Shown here: positions 1 to 8,731 of the stretch, piece by piece
Numbering within the stretch: position 1 is the stretch's first letter
Layout: every line of letters starts with the position of its first letter
DNA from: Zhongshania aquatica
Lineage (GTDB): Bacteria > Pseudomonadota > Gammaproteobacteria > Pseudomonadales > Spongiibacteraceae
DNA: 64,000 nt
Assembly: GCF_027257955.1 (NCBI RefSeq)
Contig: NZ_JANZNQ010000007.1
Coordinates: forward strand, 156,497 to 220,496
Direction: 5' to 3'
Translations under genes and position numbers: made by a program
Notes under the pieces: generated by a model
Databases searched by the model: none
What the model was told of the DNA's origin: nothing
Seen by the model: the letters and a program-made list of their open reading frames with translations, nothing else

Positions 1-498
1 GAAGAACGCTCTACTGCGTTGGCAAGTAAAGCGGATGCAGATCTTGCTAAAGCTGTAAAACTGTTCGAGCAACGATTCAAGAAAAAGCGTCTTGCTGCAA
101 ATAAACTCAAGTTAGCGTCTATCGAGAAAAAATTGGTAGCTAAGCACAAGCAAGCTGTTAAACAGCTCGGTACTAAAATCAGTGACCCCAAAGTAGCAGC
201 AGTAGCCAAAGTTAGTGCAAAAGCACCGGCTATTAAAAAGGCACCAGCTAAAAAAGCAGCTGCCGTAAAGGCTCCAGCCAAGAAGAAAGCTGCCGCTAAA
301 AAAGTAGCTGTCAAAAAGGTTGCGGTTAAGAAAGCAGCGCCTGCAAAAAAGGCAGTGGCTAAGAAAGCTCCAGCTAAGAAAGCAGTAGCTAAAAAGGTGG
401 CGGCGAAACGTGCTCCAGCTAAAGCTAAAGCTAAAGCAGCTCCTGCACCCGCAGCAGCTCCGGCGCCAGCAGTTGAGGCGCCTAAGTCAGAGTCATAA
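1..498 (+). CDS. AlgP/histone H1-like Lys-Ala-rich protein (5' partial)
   Basis: The reading frame is open to the left edge, so this is the 3' part of a longer gene; the TTG at 19 is only an internal codon. The visible segment has a charged, probably helical N-terminal part, then from about residue 65 an almost pure series of short repeats of the AKKAPAKK / AVKKVA type, ending in a Pro-Ala tail and an acidic ES end. This matches the C-terminal architecture of AlgP (AlgR3) of Pseudomonas and other bacterial H1-like proteins, which bind DNA non-specifically. The repeats are imperfect at DNA level (GCT AAA AAA and variants), so the region could change length by slippage. Function is inferred from composition only, and orthology to AlgP itself is not certain because the N-terminal domain is outside the window. 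Confidence 0.8.
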   Translation, partial: EERSTALASKADADLAKAVKLFEQRFKKKRLAANKLKLASIEKKLVAKHKQAVKQLGTKISDPKVAAVAKVSAKAPAIKKAPAKKAAAVKAPAKKKAAAKKVAVKKVAVKKAAPAKKAVAKKAPAKKAVAKKVAAKRAPAKAKAKAAPAPAAAPAPAVEAPKSES

Positions 499-520
499 TT
501 TTATATTGTGCTTTGAAGTA

Positions 521-548
521 AAAAGGGAGGCGAGAGCCTCCCTTTTTT
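521..548. terminator. Bidirectional intrinsic terminator
   Basis: A 7-bp perfect stem (GGGAGGC, loop GAGA, GCCTCCC at 525-542) is flanked by AAAA on the left and TTTTTT on the right. It lies between the convergent AlgP-like gene and mobA, so it can serve both. Confidence 0.85.
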
Positions 549-553
549 ATGTC

Positions 554-1144
554 CTAATTCAGCTCATCAAGTTCATCAATGGTATTACAGTTTTTAAATG
601 AGCCCTGTCGATCGCTAAAGCGTACTTCCACCGTGTTATGTTGCTTGTACCAGCGGTTTACCTGCCTGTTTCCCGCCTGTATGTATTCTTGAAGCGAAGA
701 TTTTAATTCCGTACGCATTAAGGCGAATAAATATTGTTCCCGCTCTCCATCGTTCACATAGCAAATGTCAGCATCGCTTTCATTTAATGTGGTAGCTAAT
801 TGGTAGTAAATATCGGCCGGCACAAGTGGGCTGTCACAGGGAAGAATTAACATCAATGGCTTGGATGTGGTCTGCATTGCGGCGGAAATACCCGCAAGAG
901 GGCCTTCAAATGTTGGATTTGCATCTCGAATAGTGTCGCCGTATACCTCGTACTGTTCGAAATTACGATTACAACTTATTAGAATTGATGAAACCTCGCT
1001 TGGAACAGCCTCTAGTACGTGTTCGATTAGTGGCCGGCCCTTCCAAACAAGCAAGCCCTTGTCTTGGCCATTCATGCGTCGACCTTCACCGCCTGCCAGA
1101 ATAAGCGCTGTAACATCGCGTATGCAGATTGAATTCTTCAGCAT
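554..1144 (-). CDS. mobA: Molybdenum cofactor guanylyltransferase MobA
   Basis: MobA transfers GMP from GTP to molybdopterin to make the MGD cofactor of molybdoenzymes; it is cytoplasmic. The N-terminus carries the nucleotidyltransferase signature LAGGEGRRM (residues 16-24) followed by a DKG lysine (K29) and KGRPLIEHV. The central region has the LPCDSPLVP segment expected around the metal-binding aspartate. An upstream in-frame ATG at 1192 would add 16 residues, but the ATG at 1144 is preceded by AAGGAAA at good spacing and gives 196 aa, the usual family length. It is a lone gene, divergent from tsaB and convergent with the AlgP-like gene. No other molybdopterin genes are visible here. Confidence 0.93.
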   Translation of the reverse strand: MLKNSICIRDVTALILAGGEGRRMNGQDKGLLVWKGRPLIEHVLEAVPSEVSSILISCNRNFEQYEVYGDTIRDANPTFEGPLAGISAAMQTTSKPLMLILPCDSPLVPADIYYQLATTLNESDADICYVNDGEREQYLFALMRTELKSSLQEYIQAGNRQVNRWYKQHNTVEVRFSDRQGSFKNCNTIDELDELN

Positions 1145-1285
1145 TATTTTCCTTGGCAAGTTTGCTTCACAATATAAAATATCAGTCCGCACATAAGTGT
1201 AAACTGCTAAGCCTCGTATTGTGCAGTATGTTATTATTCCGCGGCATTAGTATTTCAAACTGTATCCGCTTCCACGGCTGAATTA

Positions 1286-1969
1286 ATGATAAGTTTACTC
1301 GCGATTGAGGCTTCAACTGAAGCGTGTTCGGTTGCATTGCTTCATAAGGGCAAGCAACGAGAAGATTTTCGTCTTTTACCCCGCGCTCATACCCGTTATC
1401 TACTTCCGATGGTGGATCAGATTTTATCTGAGGAAGGCATTAGTCTCAGTGACGTGGATGCAATTGGATTTTCAGCGGGTCCCGGTTCGTTTACCGGCTT
1501 GCGAGTGTGCGCTGGTGTTGTTCAAGGTCTTGCGTTCTCCGCTGAGAAGCCAGTAGTGCCGATTTCCACCCTACAGGCTATTGCGCAAGCTGAAGCAGAC
1601 CGCTTGCAGCTGTCGAACGGTGATTTACTGCTTCCCGCCATAGATGCCCGCATGGATGAAGTCTATTGGGGCCAGTATCGTTATAGCCACGGTTTTGCAG
1701 AGCAAGTGTGTGAAGATAGTCTGCGCAGGCCAGAATCAGTTTCTTTGTCTGCCGCGGAAAGCCGTGTATTCGGATTTGGTAGCGGCTGGCTTTACGAGTC
1801 GCGCTTTGCGCTTGGTCGGCCAGTTAACGAAATTCACGTAGATGCCTATCCGCGTGCCCAAGCAGTATTAAAACTCGCAAAACGAGCATATGAACGCGGA
1901 GAGTTTGTTGTTGCTGAACAGGCTCAACCGGTTTATTTACGGGACAACGTTGCGTGGCAAAAATCTTAA
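1286..1969 (+). CDS. tsaB: tRNA threonylcarbamoyladenosine biosynthesis protein TsaB
   Basis: TsaB (YeaZ) is the ASKHA-fold partner of TsaD; with TsaE and TsaC it makes t6A37 in ANN-decoding tRNAs. The sequence has the N-terminal phosphate-1 segment AIEASTEACSVAL (residues 6-18) and the family hallmark GPGSFTGLR (65-73). The 227-aa length is normal for TsaB and too short for TsaD. It starts 140 bp from the divergent mobA and is followed 24 bp later by uppP. The ATG at 1286 lacks an obvious Shine-Dalgarno, but the ASKHA N-terminus fixes it. Confidence 0.95.
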   Translation: MISLLAIEASTEACSVALLHKGKQREDFRLLPRAHTRYLLPMVDQILSEEGISLSDVDAIGFSAGPGSFTGLRVCAGVVQGLAFSAEKPVVPISTLQAIAQAEADRLQLSNGDLLLPAIDARMDEVYWGQYRYSHGFAEQVCEDSLRRPESVSLSAAESRVFGFGSGWLYESRFALGRPVNEIHVDAYPRAQAVLKLAKRAYERGEFVVAEQAQPVYLRDNVAWQKS

Positions 1970-1993
1970 ATTTAATCTAGGGCTTAAACGATC

Positions 1994-2794
1994 ATGGATT
2001 CATTTCGCGCTGTAATCCTCGCCGCAATCCAGGGCTTAACCGAGTTTCTTCCGGTGTCGAGTTCCGGTCATTTGGTATTACCTCAAACTCTATTGGGCTG
2101 GGAAGATCAAGGGCTCGCCTTTGATGTTGCCGTTCATGTTGGCTCCTTGCTGGCGGTTCTTTGGTATTTTCGGGCAGAAGTAGCGGCAATATTAGGTGAT
2201 TGGTTTGGTAGCCTGTATTCCCGTAAACAAACTGACAATAGCAGGCTTGGCTGGTTGGTTATTGTTGCTACGATCCCAGCGGTGCTGGCGGGTCTTATAT
2301 TCAACGATTATATAGAGCTGCATCTAAGATCTGGATATGTCTTGGCGACCACCACGTTGTTGTTTGGGGTGTTACTGGGCATTGTTGACAGATATGCAAA
2401 ACACGGTAAGCAAATGGCGGATATCGGCCTGCGTATTGCCATTATTATTGGTATTGCTCAGGCGATAGCATTGATACCCGGAACGTCCCGCTCTGGTATT
2501 ACGATTACCGCGGCACTGATGCTGGGAATTAATCGCAGTGATTCGGCGCGATTTTCGTTTTTGCTTTCAATGCCCATTATTGCGGCGGCGGGTTCTTACA
2601 AATTATTAGAGTTGATTGAAAGCAGCGATCCTGTTGCGTGGAACTATTTGGCCATTGGCGCGGCGGTTTCTGCAATTACGGCTTATGCCTGCATTCACGT
2701 TTTCATGAGCTGGGTTGAGCGCATGGGAATGATGCCGTTTGCTATTTACCGTGTACTGCTTGCCGGCGTTTTGTTTGCCGTATTAGCGTCGTAG
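1994..2794 (+). CDS. uppP: Undecaprenyl-diphosphate phosphatase (UppP/BacA)
   Basis: This integral inner-membrane phosphatase removes one phosphate from C55-PP to regenerate the lipid carrier for peptidoglycan and other envelope polymers. The two catalytic signatures are present: Q-G-L-T-E-F-L-P with E17 followed by SSSGH (22-26), and PGTSRSG (162-168) with the essential Arg. There are about eight hydrophobic helices, and 266 aa is the standard length. Overproduction of this family gives bacitracin resistance in E. coli. It follows tsaB closely and precedes the dehydrogenase gene by 23 bp. Confidence 0.96.
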   Translation: MDSFRAVILAAIQGLTEFLPVSSSGHLVLPQTLLGWEDQGLAFDVAVHVGSLLAVLWYFRAEVAAILGDWFGSLYSRKQTDNSRLGWLVIVATIPAVLAGLIFNDYIELHLRSGYVLATTTLLFGVLLGIVDRYAKHGKQMADIGLRIAIIIGIAQAIALIPGTSRSGITITAALMLGINRSDSARFSFLLSMPIIAAAGSYKLLELIESSDPVAWNYLAIGAAVSAITAYACIHVFMSWVERMGMMPFAIYRVLLAGVLFAVLAS

Positions 2795-2817
2795 ATAGCC
2801 AAAGAGGGAGGCTTGCA

Positions 2818-3720
2818 ATGAAAGTAGCGTTTATTGGCTTGGGCACAATGGGCTACCCGATGGCTGGACATGTGTGTCGTGCTGGAATTCCCTTATCGGT
2901 TTTTAATCGGAGTGCTGAAAAGGCAGAAAAATGGTCAGCAGAATTTGGAGTTAACGCTAGTAAGTCCATAGCGGGGTCAGTCAAAGAGGCAAACGTTGTT
3001 GTTGTCTGTTTAGGTGCTGATCAAGATGTGCGCTCGGTGCTATCTATGCAGGAGGGGGTTTTCCAATCTATGCCTGCTGGCGGTATCGTCATCGATCACT
3101 CAACAACATCAGCTGAACTCGCTCGGGAAATGGAAAACTGCGCACGGGAGTATGGTCACCGTTTTATCGACGCGCCAGTGTCCGGTGGTCAGGCCGGCGC
3201 AGAGAAAGGCTGTTTGACGGTCATGGCTGGCGGATGTGCTGAGGCGTTTGCGGCTGTTGAGCCGGTGTTGGCAGCCTATGCGACACGATATCAGCGTCTG
3301 GGTCCAGTGGGTTCAGGGCAATTAGCAAAAATGGTAAATCAGATTTGCATAGCCGGGTTACTGCAGGGTTTGGCTGAGGGCTTACATTTTGGTGAGCAAG
3401 CTGGATTGGATATGCACGCTGTTGTTGATGTTATTAGCGGCGGAGCCGCTCAGTCGTGGCAAATGGATAATCGTGCTAAGACGATGTTAAACAATGAGTT
3501 TGACTTCGGGTTTGCGGTAGATTGGATGCGTAAGGATTTGGGTTATGTTTTAGACGAGGCTCGCAAGCGCCAGATTAGTTTGCCGGTAACCGCCTTAGTT
3601 GATCAGTTTTATACCCAAGTTCAGAATTTAGGCGGTGGTCGTGGCGATACGTCTAGCTTGCTATTGGCCTTAAAAAATTCGACAGCCGATGGTTGGCGTG
3701 GGGAAAAAGATAATGAGTAA
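2818..3720 (+). CDS. 3-hydroxyisobutyrate dehydrogenase-family NAD(P)-dependent oxidoreductase
   Basis: A beta-hydroxyacid dehydrogenase with an N-terminal Rossmann fold (GLGTMG, 7-12), the substrate-binding signature DAPVSGG (118-124) and the catalytic Lys in GQLAKMVNQ (K171) of the all-helical C-terminal domain. Members oxidise or reduce 3-hydroxyisobutyrate, tartronate semialdehyde, glyoxylate/succinic semialdehyde or related acids using NAD(P). The fold and chemistry are clear, but substrate cannot be read from the sequence. No valine-degradation partners lie next to it. RBS GGGAGG sits just before the ATG. Its stop overlaps the start of the M18 peptidase gene, so the two are probably co-translated. 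Confidence 0.88.
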   Translation: MKVAFIGLGTMGYPMAGHVCRAGIPLSVFNRSAEKAEKWSAEFGVNASKSIAGSVKEANVVVVCLGADQDVRSVLSMQEGVFQSMPAGGIVIDHSTTSAELAREMENCAREYGHRFIDAPVSGGQAGAEKGCLTVMAGGCAEAFAAVEPVLAAYATRYQRLGPVGSGQLAKMVNQICIAGLLQGLAEGLHFGEQAGLDMHAVVDVISGGAAQSWQMDNRAKTMLNNEFDFGFAVDWMRKDLGYVLDEARKRQISLPVTALVDQFYTQVQNLGGGRGDTSSLLLALKNSTADGWRGEKDNE

Positions 3721-5014
3721 TGTGGATCAATTTAATAACGATTTGCGCGGGTTTTTAGACGCAAGCCCAACGCCATTTCATGCGGTCGAAACCATGCGCT
3801 TGCGTTTGGATAACGCTGGATTTATTTCCCTTAACGAACGCGGTGAATGGCAGTTGGAGGCCGGGAAGGGCTATTACGTTATTCGTAACGGTTCGTCCAT
3901 TGTTGCTTTTCGTTGCGGTAACACTCCCGTTCGCGAGAGCGGTTGGCGTATGGTGGGTGCTCATACCGACAGCCCGAACTTGAAGGTGAAACCAGCGCCA
4001 GAATTACATCGTCAAGGGTATTTTCAGCTCGGTGTTGAGGTATACGGCGGTGCGCTGCTCAATCCTTGGTTTGACCGAGATCTCGGTTTGGCCGGACGGG
4101 TAAATTACGAAAATACCGATGGTGATTTGTGTAGCGTCTTAATCAATTTGAATAGACCAGTCGGAATCGTTCCCAGTTTGGCGATCCATCTTGATCGCGA
4201 AGCGAACAACAGTCGCTCGGTGAATCCGCAAAAAGATTTACCCGTTGTGCTGCTACAAAGTGATGAGCCTAAGAATTTTCGCGATTTACTTACGCAGGTT
4301 TTAAGCCAGCAGGGTGCGAGCGATGTCGCTACAGTATTAGATTACGAGCTGAGTTTTTACGATTGCCAGCCATCAGCAATGGTCGGTTGGAACGAGGATT
4401 TCATCGCCAGTGCACGTTTAGACAATTTGCTGTCCTGTTATATCGGGCTAGATGCGTTGTTAGCTGCGGATGTGTCTCAACACAGTGTGCTGGTGTGCAA
4501 CGATCATGAAGAGGTGGGTAGCCAGTCAGCAGTCGGTGCTCAGGGCCCAATGTTGGAGTCGGTACTGCGCCGCATTACGGGCGATGAAGTGTCTTGGCAG
4601 CGCGCCATTGCTAACTCAATGATGATTTCAGCCGATAATGCCCATGGTATTCATCCTAATTTTAGTGACAAGCATGATGGTAATCATGGCCCCTTGTTAA
4701 ACGCAGGACCGGTTATCAAGAACAATGTTAATCAGCGATATGCGACTAATAGCGAAACCAGTTCAATATTTCGTCGTCTCTGTGCCAGTCAAGGTGTGGC
4801 GGTGCAGTGTTTTGTGGTGCGCAGTGATATGGCTTGTGGCAGCACTATTGGGCCGCTTACCGCGTCGGCAATCGGTGTGAAAACCTTAGATATTGGCGTG
4901 CCAACGTTTGCTATGCACTCGATTCGAGAGTTGGCAGGTAGCCATGATGCGTTTAATTTAAGTAAGGTGTTAGCCGCTTTTTACCAACTAGAGTCTGTTT
5001 CTACTGGTAATTGA
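3713..5014 (+). CDS. M18 family aminopeptidase (ApeB-like)
   Basis: A zinc aminopeptidase of family M18 that removes N-terminal residues, often acidic ones, from peptides in the cytoplasm. Metal and catalytic motifs are visible: AHTDSPN (H84, D86), RLDNL, and NDHEEVGS with the catalytic/ligand glutamate pair. The final metal-binding region MHSIRE is near the C-terminus. The ATG at 3713 overlaps the stop of the previous gene (ATGAGTAA) and gives 433 aa, close to bacterial ApeB. An in-frame codon at 3689 would add 8 residues inside the upstream gene and is unlikely. It ends convergently with a crotonase gene. Confidence 0.94.
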   Translation: MSNVDQFNNDLRGFLDASPTPFHAVETMRLRLDNAGFISLNERGEWQLEAGKGYYVIRNGSSIVAFRCGNTPVRESGWRMVGAHTDSPNLKVKPAPELHRQGYFQLGVEVYGGALLNPWFDRDLGLAGRVNYENTDGDLCSVLINLNRPVGIVPSLAIHLDREANNSRSVNPQKDLPVVLLQSDEPKNFRDLLTQVLSQQGASDVATVLDYELSFYDCQPSAMVGWNEDFIASARLDNLLSCYIGLDALLAADVSQHSVLVCNDHEEVGSQSAVGAQGPMLESVLRRITGDEVSWQRAIANSMMISADNAHGIHPNFSDKHDGNHGPLLNAGPVIKNNVNQRYATNSETSSIFRRLCASQGVAVQCFVVRSDMACGSTIGPLTASAIGVKTLDIGVPTFAMHSIRELAGSHDAFNLSKVLAAFYQLESVSTGN

Positions 5015-5030
5015 GTCCGGTCTTTTTTGC

Positions 5031-5064
5031 CACTGAATGCCCTTGTTACTTTGGGTATTCAGTG
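5031..5064. other. Intergenic stem-loop between convergent genes
   Basis: A 12-bp stem (CACTGAATGCCC / GGGTATTCAGTG, one G-U pair) with a 10-nt loop sits between the M18 gene and the crotonase gene. Neither side is followed by a T-run, so it is a hairpin rather than a clear intrinsic terminator. Confidence 0.5.
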
Positions 5065-5080
5065 GAGTCCGCCAATCGGT

Positions 5081-5893
5081 TTATGTTGCCGATACAAAGT
5101 CAGGTTTACGTTTTTCTGTAAATGCTAATAGACCTTCTCGGCCCTCGGGGCTACTCACGCATTTAGCGATACCACGACTCTCTAGTTCTAATTGGGTTTC
5201 TAGTGAGTTTGAATAGCTACCAAGCAGTAATTCTTTAATCTTACCGTGGGCCATTAATGGGCCATTGGCGAGTTTGTTGGCCAAGGCTTCTGCTTCGGTC
5301 ATTAGCTCGTCCGGCGCGACTACCTTGGTTAATATGCCCCACTCTAAGGCTTCTTGTGCTTTTAACACTCGGTTGGTCAGCATAAGCTCTTGGCTGCGCC
5401 GCAAGCCAATAAGCCTTGGCAGGTAGACGCTGGAACCGCCGTCGGGGCTGGCGCCAATGCCAGTATAGGCCATGGTGAATTTTGCGGTGTCAGCGGCGAT
5501 AACGATGTCACCGGATGCCGCGAGGCTGAAACCTGCGCCAGCGGCGGTGCCGTTGACGGCGATAATCAAGGGTGCGGCCATTCGCGCAAATCGGGCGTTG
5601 GCGGAATGTAGACAGGCGGTTACTTCTTTTAGCAGTATACCGATATCGTCGCCAGCGGCATGGAAACTCGGCACATCGCCCCCTGCACAAAACATATTGC
5701 CGGTGGCCGTGAGAATGACCGCGCGAATACTGCTGTCTTCATCGCATATCATCGCGACGTGCATCAATTCCTGGGCCATTTCTAAATTAACGCTATTGGC
5801 TGCGTCAGGGCGATTTAAGGTGATTTTGGCGATGCCGTTGGTATTTTCCCAGAGTAAAGTATTGTATTCGCGCATAGCAGTAGGGTAATCCAT
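5081..5893 (-). CDS. Enoyl-CoA hydratase/isomerase family protein
   Basis: A crotonase-fold acyl-CoA enzyme of 270 aa. The oxyanion-hole segments FCAGGDV and GTAAGAGFSLA are clear. At the second catalytic position it has SPDGGS, an aspartate as in PaaG-like isomerases and Delta3-Delta2-enoyl-CoA isomerases. The first hydratase glutamate (of GGGxE type) is replaced by serine, so double-bond isomerisation or a related reaction is more likely than hydration. It is a single gene away from the acyl-CoA cluster at 23-29 kb. The start at 5893 has no strong RBS; ATG at 5875 (MREYNTLLW) is an alternative. Confidence 0.85.
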   Translation of the reverse strand: MDYPTAMREYNTLLWENTNGIAKITLNRPDAANSVNLEMAQELMHVAMICDEDSSIRAVILTATGNMFCAGGDVPSFHAAGDDIGILLKEVTACLHSANARFARMAAPLIIAVNGTAAGAGFSLAASGDIVIAADTAKFTMAYTGIGASPDGGSSVYLPRLIGLRRSQELMLTNRVLKAQEALEWGILTKVVAPDELMTEAEALANKLANGPLMAHGKIKELLLGSYSNSLETQLELESRGIAKCVSSPEGREGLLAFTEKRKPDFVSAT

Positions 5894-5980
5894 TTAGTTT
5901 AATTCAGGCGAAGAGGGTAATGGAGGCGTAACTATGCGTCAATTCTCAACGCCACTGTATTTTGGGGCACGGCTTAAAAT

Positions 5981-7168
5981 ATGAAAATATTGGTATTGTC
6001 TGCGTATCACGCAGATAGCCATCGCAGTTGGCTGGATGGGCTTACGGCACATTTGCCAGATATTGAATGGACAGTGTTAACCCTGCCACCGCGCTATTTT
6101 AGCTGGCGTATACGAGGTAATAGTTTGTCTTGGGCGATGTTGGAGCGAGAGACTTTACTCGGTCCCTATGATGTCGTGCTTGCAACCTCAATGACGGATT
6201 TATCGGCGTTGCGGGGGTTGGTGCCTGAACTCGGTCGAATTCCGACGGTGGTCTATTTTCACGAGAATCAATTCAGTTATCCGCAAAGCGCTCAGCAGCG
6301 AGCTGGCGTCGAGCCACAAATACTGAACCTGTATACCGCTCTTGCGGCGGATAAAGTGCTGTTCAATAGCGAATATAACCGCAGTACCATGCTCAACGGC
6401 GTTGACAGTCTATTGTCGCGATTACCTGATTTTGCTCCCCGTATAGAGGTTATGGCTAAGCTTTCCCTCGCGCAGGTGCTGCCCGTTGGTCTTAATTTTG
6501 TAGACGCGAGTTCTGTTTCAGCAGAGGCTATGATTGCGGGAGAAAAGTTTGTAGGTCAGCCGTTTGAAGAGGACGGTTTTGACGGGGGATGTGCTGACGG
6601 TCTTAGCTCCAGACAGCGACTTAGCGTGCTTTGGAATCACCGATGGGAGTACGACAAGGGCCCCGACAGACTGTTAGCGCTAGTTAAAAATTGTGCAAAG
6701 TTTGAGTTGCCAGTTGATTTATATATTGCCGGTCAGCAATTTCGGGAGCGCCCCACGGAATTTGCCGAGATTGAATCGATAATACTTAGCACTAAGAGCT
6801 TGGCCTTGTGTCAGTTCGGCTACGTACCAGATGCTCAGAGCTATCGGACTATGCTGTCGAGTTGCGACGTTGTTCTATCAACGGCGATACATGATTTTCA
6901 GGGGCTGTCAGTATTGCAGGCTGTCGCCGCGGGCTGTGTGCCCTTGGTTCCGAATAGGTTGTGTTACCCCGAATGGTTTGCCGCTGAATATTGCTATGAG
7001 TCCAGCGATGATATTGCGATTGAGGCGGCGGCTGCTCGCATCGAGATACAGCGACTGATACAGAAAAAGAGGGCGGGCGCTTTTTCTTATGCGGATGTAT
7101 CTGCACTGAGTTGGCAGCGGCTGGCAGCGCAGTATATGGCCGTGTTTGAAGGGATGGTAAAGTTGTAG
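5981..7168 (+). CDS. DUF3524 glycosyltransferase, tRNA-queuosine alpha-mannosyltransferase-like
   Basis: A GT4-like (GT-B fold) glycosyltransferase of 395 aa whose N-terminal domain is the DUF3524 family that includes human GTDC1/QTMAN, which adds mannose to queuosine in tRNA-Asp. Seen here are the near-invariant PPRYFSWRIRGNSLS block (36-50), YFHENQFSYP (92-101, with H94-E95-N96), a LWNHRWEYDKGPDRL segment opening the donor domain, and the GLSVLQAVAAGCVPLVPN donor-site motif. By family, the substrate may be Q-modified tRNA; this is inference for bacterial members. QueA and Tgt are encoded 6-8 kb downstream, so queuosine is made in this organism. A non-tRNA acceptor cannot be excluded. Confidence 0.8.
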   Translation: MKILVLSAYHADSHRSWLDGLTAHLPDIEWTVLTLPPRYFSWRIRGNSLSWAMLERETLLGPYDVVLATSMTDLSALRGLVPELGRIPTVVYFHENQFSYPQSAQQRAGVEPQILNLYTALAADKVLFNSEYNRSTMLNGVDSLLSRLPDFAPRIEVMAKLSLAQVLPVGLNFVDASSVSAEAMIAGEKFVGQPFEEDGFDGGCADGLSSRQRLSVLWNHRWEYDKGPDRLLALVKNCAKFELPVDLYIAGQQFRERPTEFAEIESIILSTKSLALCQFGYVPDAQSYRTMLSSCDVVLSTAIHDFQGLSVLQAVAAGCVPLVPNRLCYPEWFAAEYCYESSDDIAIEAAAARIEIQRLIQKKRAGAFSYADVSALSWQRLAAQYMAVFEGMVKL

Positions 7169-7289
7169 CGGATGACAATAGCGTAGCCAATACTGACAGC
7201 ATGGATACGAGCCAGTATTATATGCGGCTTTATTGGCTGCAGTGGCGATATTACGCAGTCGTAGTGTGTGAATTAAACAGGGAAATAAC

Positions 7290-8297
7290 ATGGCAAAGCA
7301 GCGGGTACTCACGGGTATTACCACCACCGGAACGCCGCATTTGGGGAATTACGTTGGTGCAATTCGACCAGCCATTGCTGAAAGCCAACGCGGTGAATTT
7401 GATGCGTTCTTTTTTTTGGCGGACTATCACGCCTTAATCAAAAGCCATGACCCTGCAATGGTTCATCAGTCTAGCCGCGAAATTGCTGCCACGTGGCTGG
7501 CCTTGGGCTTAGATACGGACACGACTACGTTTTATCGTCAGTCAGATGTGCCCGAAATTACCGAGTTGAGTTGGATACTAACCTGTGTTTGCGCCAAGGG
7601 ACTTATGAATCGCTCTCATGCTTATAAAGCGGCGGTGCAAGCTAATGAACAAAGCGGAGAAGATCCAGATTTTGGCGTAACTATGGGCTTGTTCAGTTAC
7701 CCCATTCTTATGGCTGCGGACATTTTGATGTTTAACGCTAAAAAGGTGCCGGTTGGCCGTGATCAAATTCAGCACATAGAAATGGCACGTGATATGGCGC
7801 AGCGTTTTAATCACCTTTATGGCGATACATTCGTGTTGCCAGAGGCCGTAATCGCTGATGACGTAGCGGTATTAAGCGGGCTCGATGGCCGGAAAATGAG
7901 CAAAAGCTACGGCAATACTATCCCGCTGTTTTTACCAGAGAAGAAGCTGCAAAAGCATATTAATAAAATCAAAACCAATTTGCTCGAGCCTGGCGAAGCC
8001 AAAGATCCTGCAGACTCAACAGTGTTTGAAATTTGGCAGGCGTTTGCTACTCCTGAGCAAACAGCAGAAATGCGTCAAAAGTTTGCAGATGGTATCGCTT
8101 GGGGGCAGGCCAAAAAGGACTTGTTTGAGCTGATTAATAGCCAACTCGCACCTGCGCGTGAGCGCTACGAGGCAATATTAAACGACGGTGAATATTTAGA
8201 AAGTGAGTTAAAGAAAGGCGCTGAGAAGGCCCGTGCTCAAGCGGCAATCATGTTAGCTAAAGTGCGCAAAGCGGTAGGTTTGGCGGCGTTTAAATAG
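7290..8297 (+). CDS. trpS: Tryptophanyl-tRNA synthetase
   Basis: Class I synthetase that charges tRNA-Trp. The HIGH-type motif is TPHLGN (15-20) and the KMSKS loop is intact (202-206, [11 protein letters not shown]). The 335-aa length is standard for bacterial TrpRS. A GGGAAATAAC region precedes the ATG. It lies 120 bp after the glycosyltransferase and is followed by a convergent small gene. The preceding intergenic stretch holds no recognisable T-box or trp leader. Confidence 0.96.
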   Translation: MAKQRVLTGITTTGTPHLGNYVGAIRPAIAESQRGEFDAFFFLADYHALIKSHDPAMVHQSSREIAATWLALGLDTDTTTFYRQSDVPEITELSWILTCVCAKGLMNRSHAYKAAVQANEQSGEDPDFGVTMGLFSYPILMAADILMFNAKKVPVGRDQIQHIEMARDMAQRFNHLYGDTFVLPEAVIADDVAVLSGLDGRKMSKSYGNTIPLFLPEKKLQKHINKIKTNLLEPGEAKDPADSTVFEIWQAFATPEQTAEMRQKFADGIAWGQAKKDLFELINSQLAPARERYEAILNDGEYLESELKKGAEKARAQAAIMLAKVRKAVGLAAFK

Positions 8298-8308
8298 GGC
8301 TAAATGGC

Positions 8309-8593
8309 TTAGAATTTTGAGCTGAATGACATTCCGACAGGACTAACAGTAAAAATTACCCTGTCACCTTTACTCAAATTGAGTTGGGCGGGGAGTGTTT
8401 CTATATGAAACCGCGCGTCAATCTTGCGTAGCTCCGGCCAGGCAGTGTCATTGGCGATGGGTTTTAAGTCCCGAACCCAAGATGACCACATTGCAATCAG
8501 TGCCTGGGTTTTTGTTTCTTGTTGGCGTTCCGCAAAGGCACTGTTGTTTAAAATGAGCGCTGAAACGATAGCGATTATTTTTATTAGACCCAT
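8309..8593 (-). CDS. Small putative secreted protein, unknown
   Basis: A 94-aa protein with a classical signal peptide: KIIAIVSALILNNSAFA with likely cleavage after residue 21. The mature part is about 73 aa, with a WSSWVRDL segment and no cysteines, so it is probably a soluble periplasmic protein. I do not recognise a family. It is convergent with trpS and lies between trpS and the TonB receptor on the same strand as the latter, but 138 bp downstream of it, so co-transcription is possible but unproven. Confidence 0.6.
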   Translation of the reverse strand: MGLIKIIAIVSALILNNSAFAERQQETKTQALIAMWSSWVRDLKPIANDTAWPELRKIDARFHIETLPAQLNLSKGDRVIFTVSPVGMSFSSKF

Positions 8594-8731
8594 TGCCGTG
8601 ACCTAGCGTCGGTGATTGAGTCTCTAATATAACGCTATTGCTTAGCGGCTACATGTGTCTTTGCGAGAGCTGTGAACGCAGTCACACAAACAGTAGTAAT
8701 TAGGCGCAAAATTTTACTGTTAAGCACCAAA

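Noticed and set aside
301..480. Lys-Ala codon repeats as a possible CRISPR or satellite
   Set aside because: They are in-frame coding repeats of the AlgP-like protein, irregular at DNA level, with no spacers.
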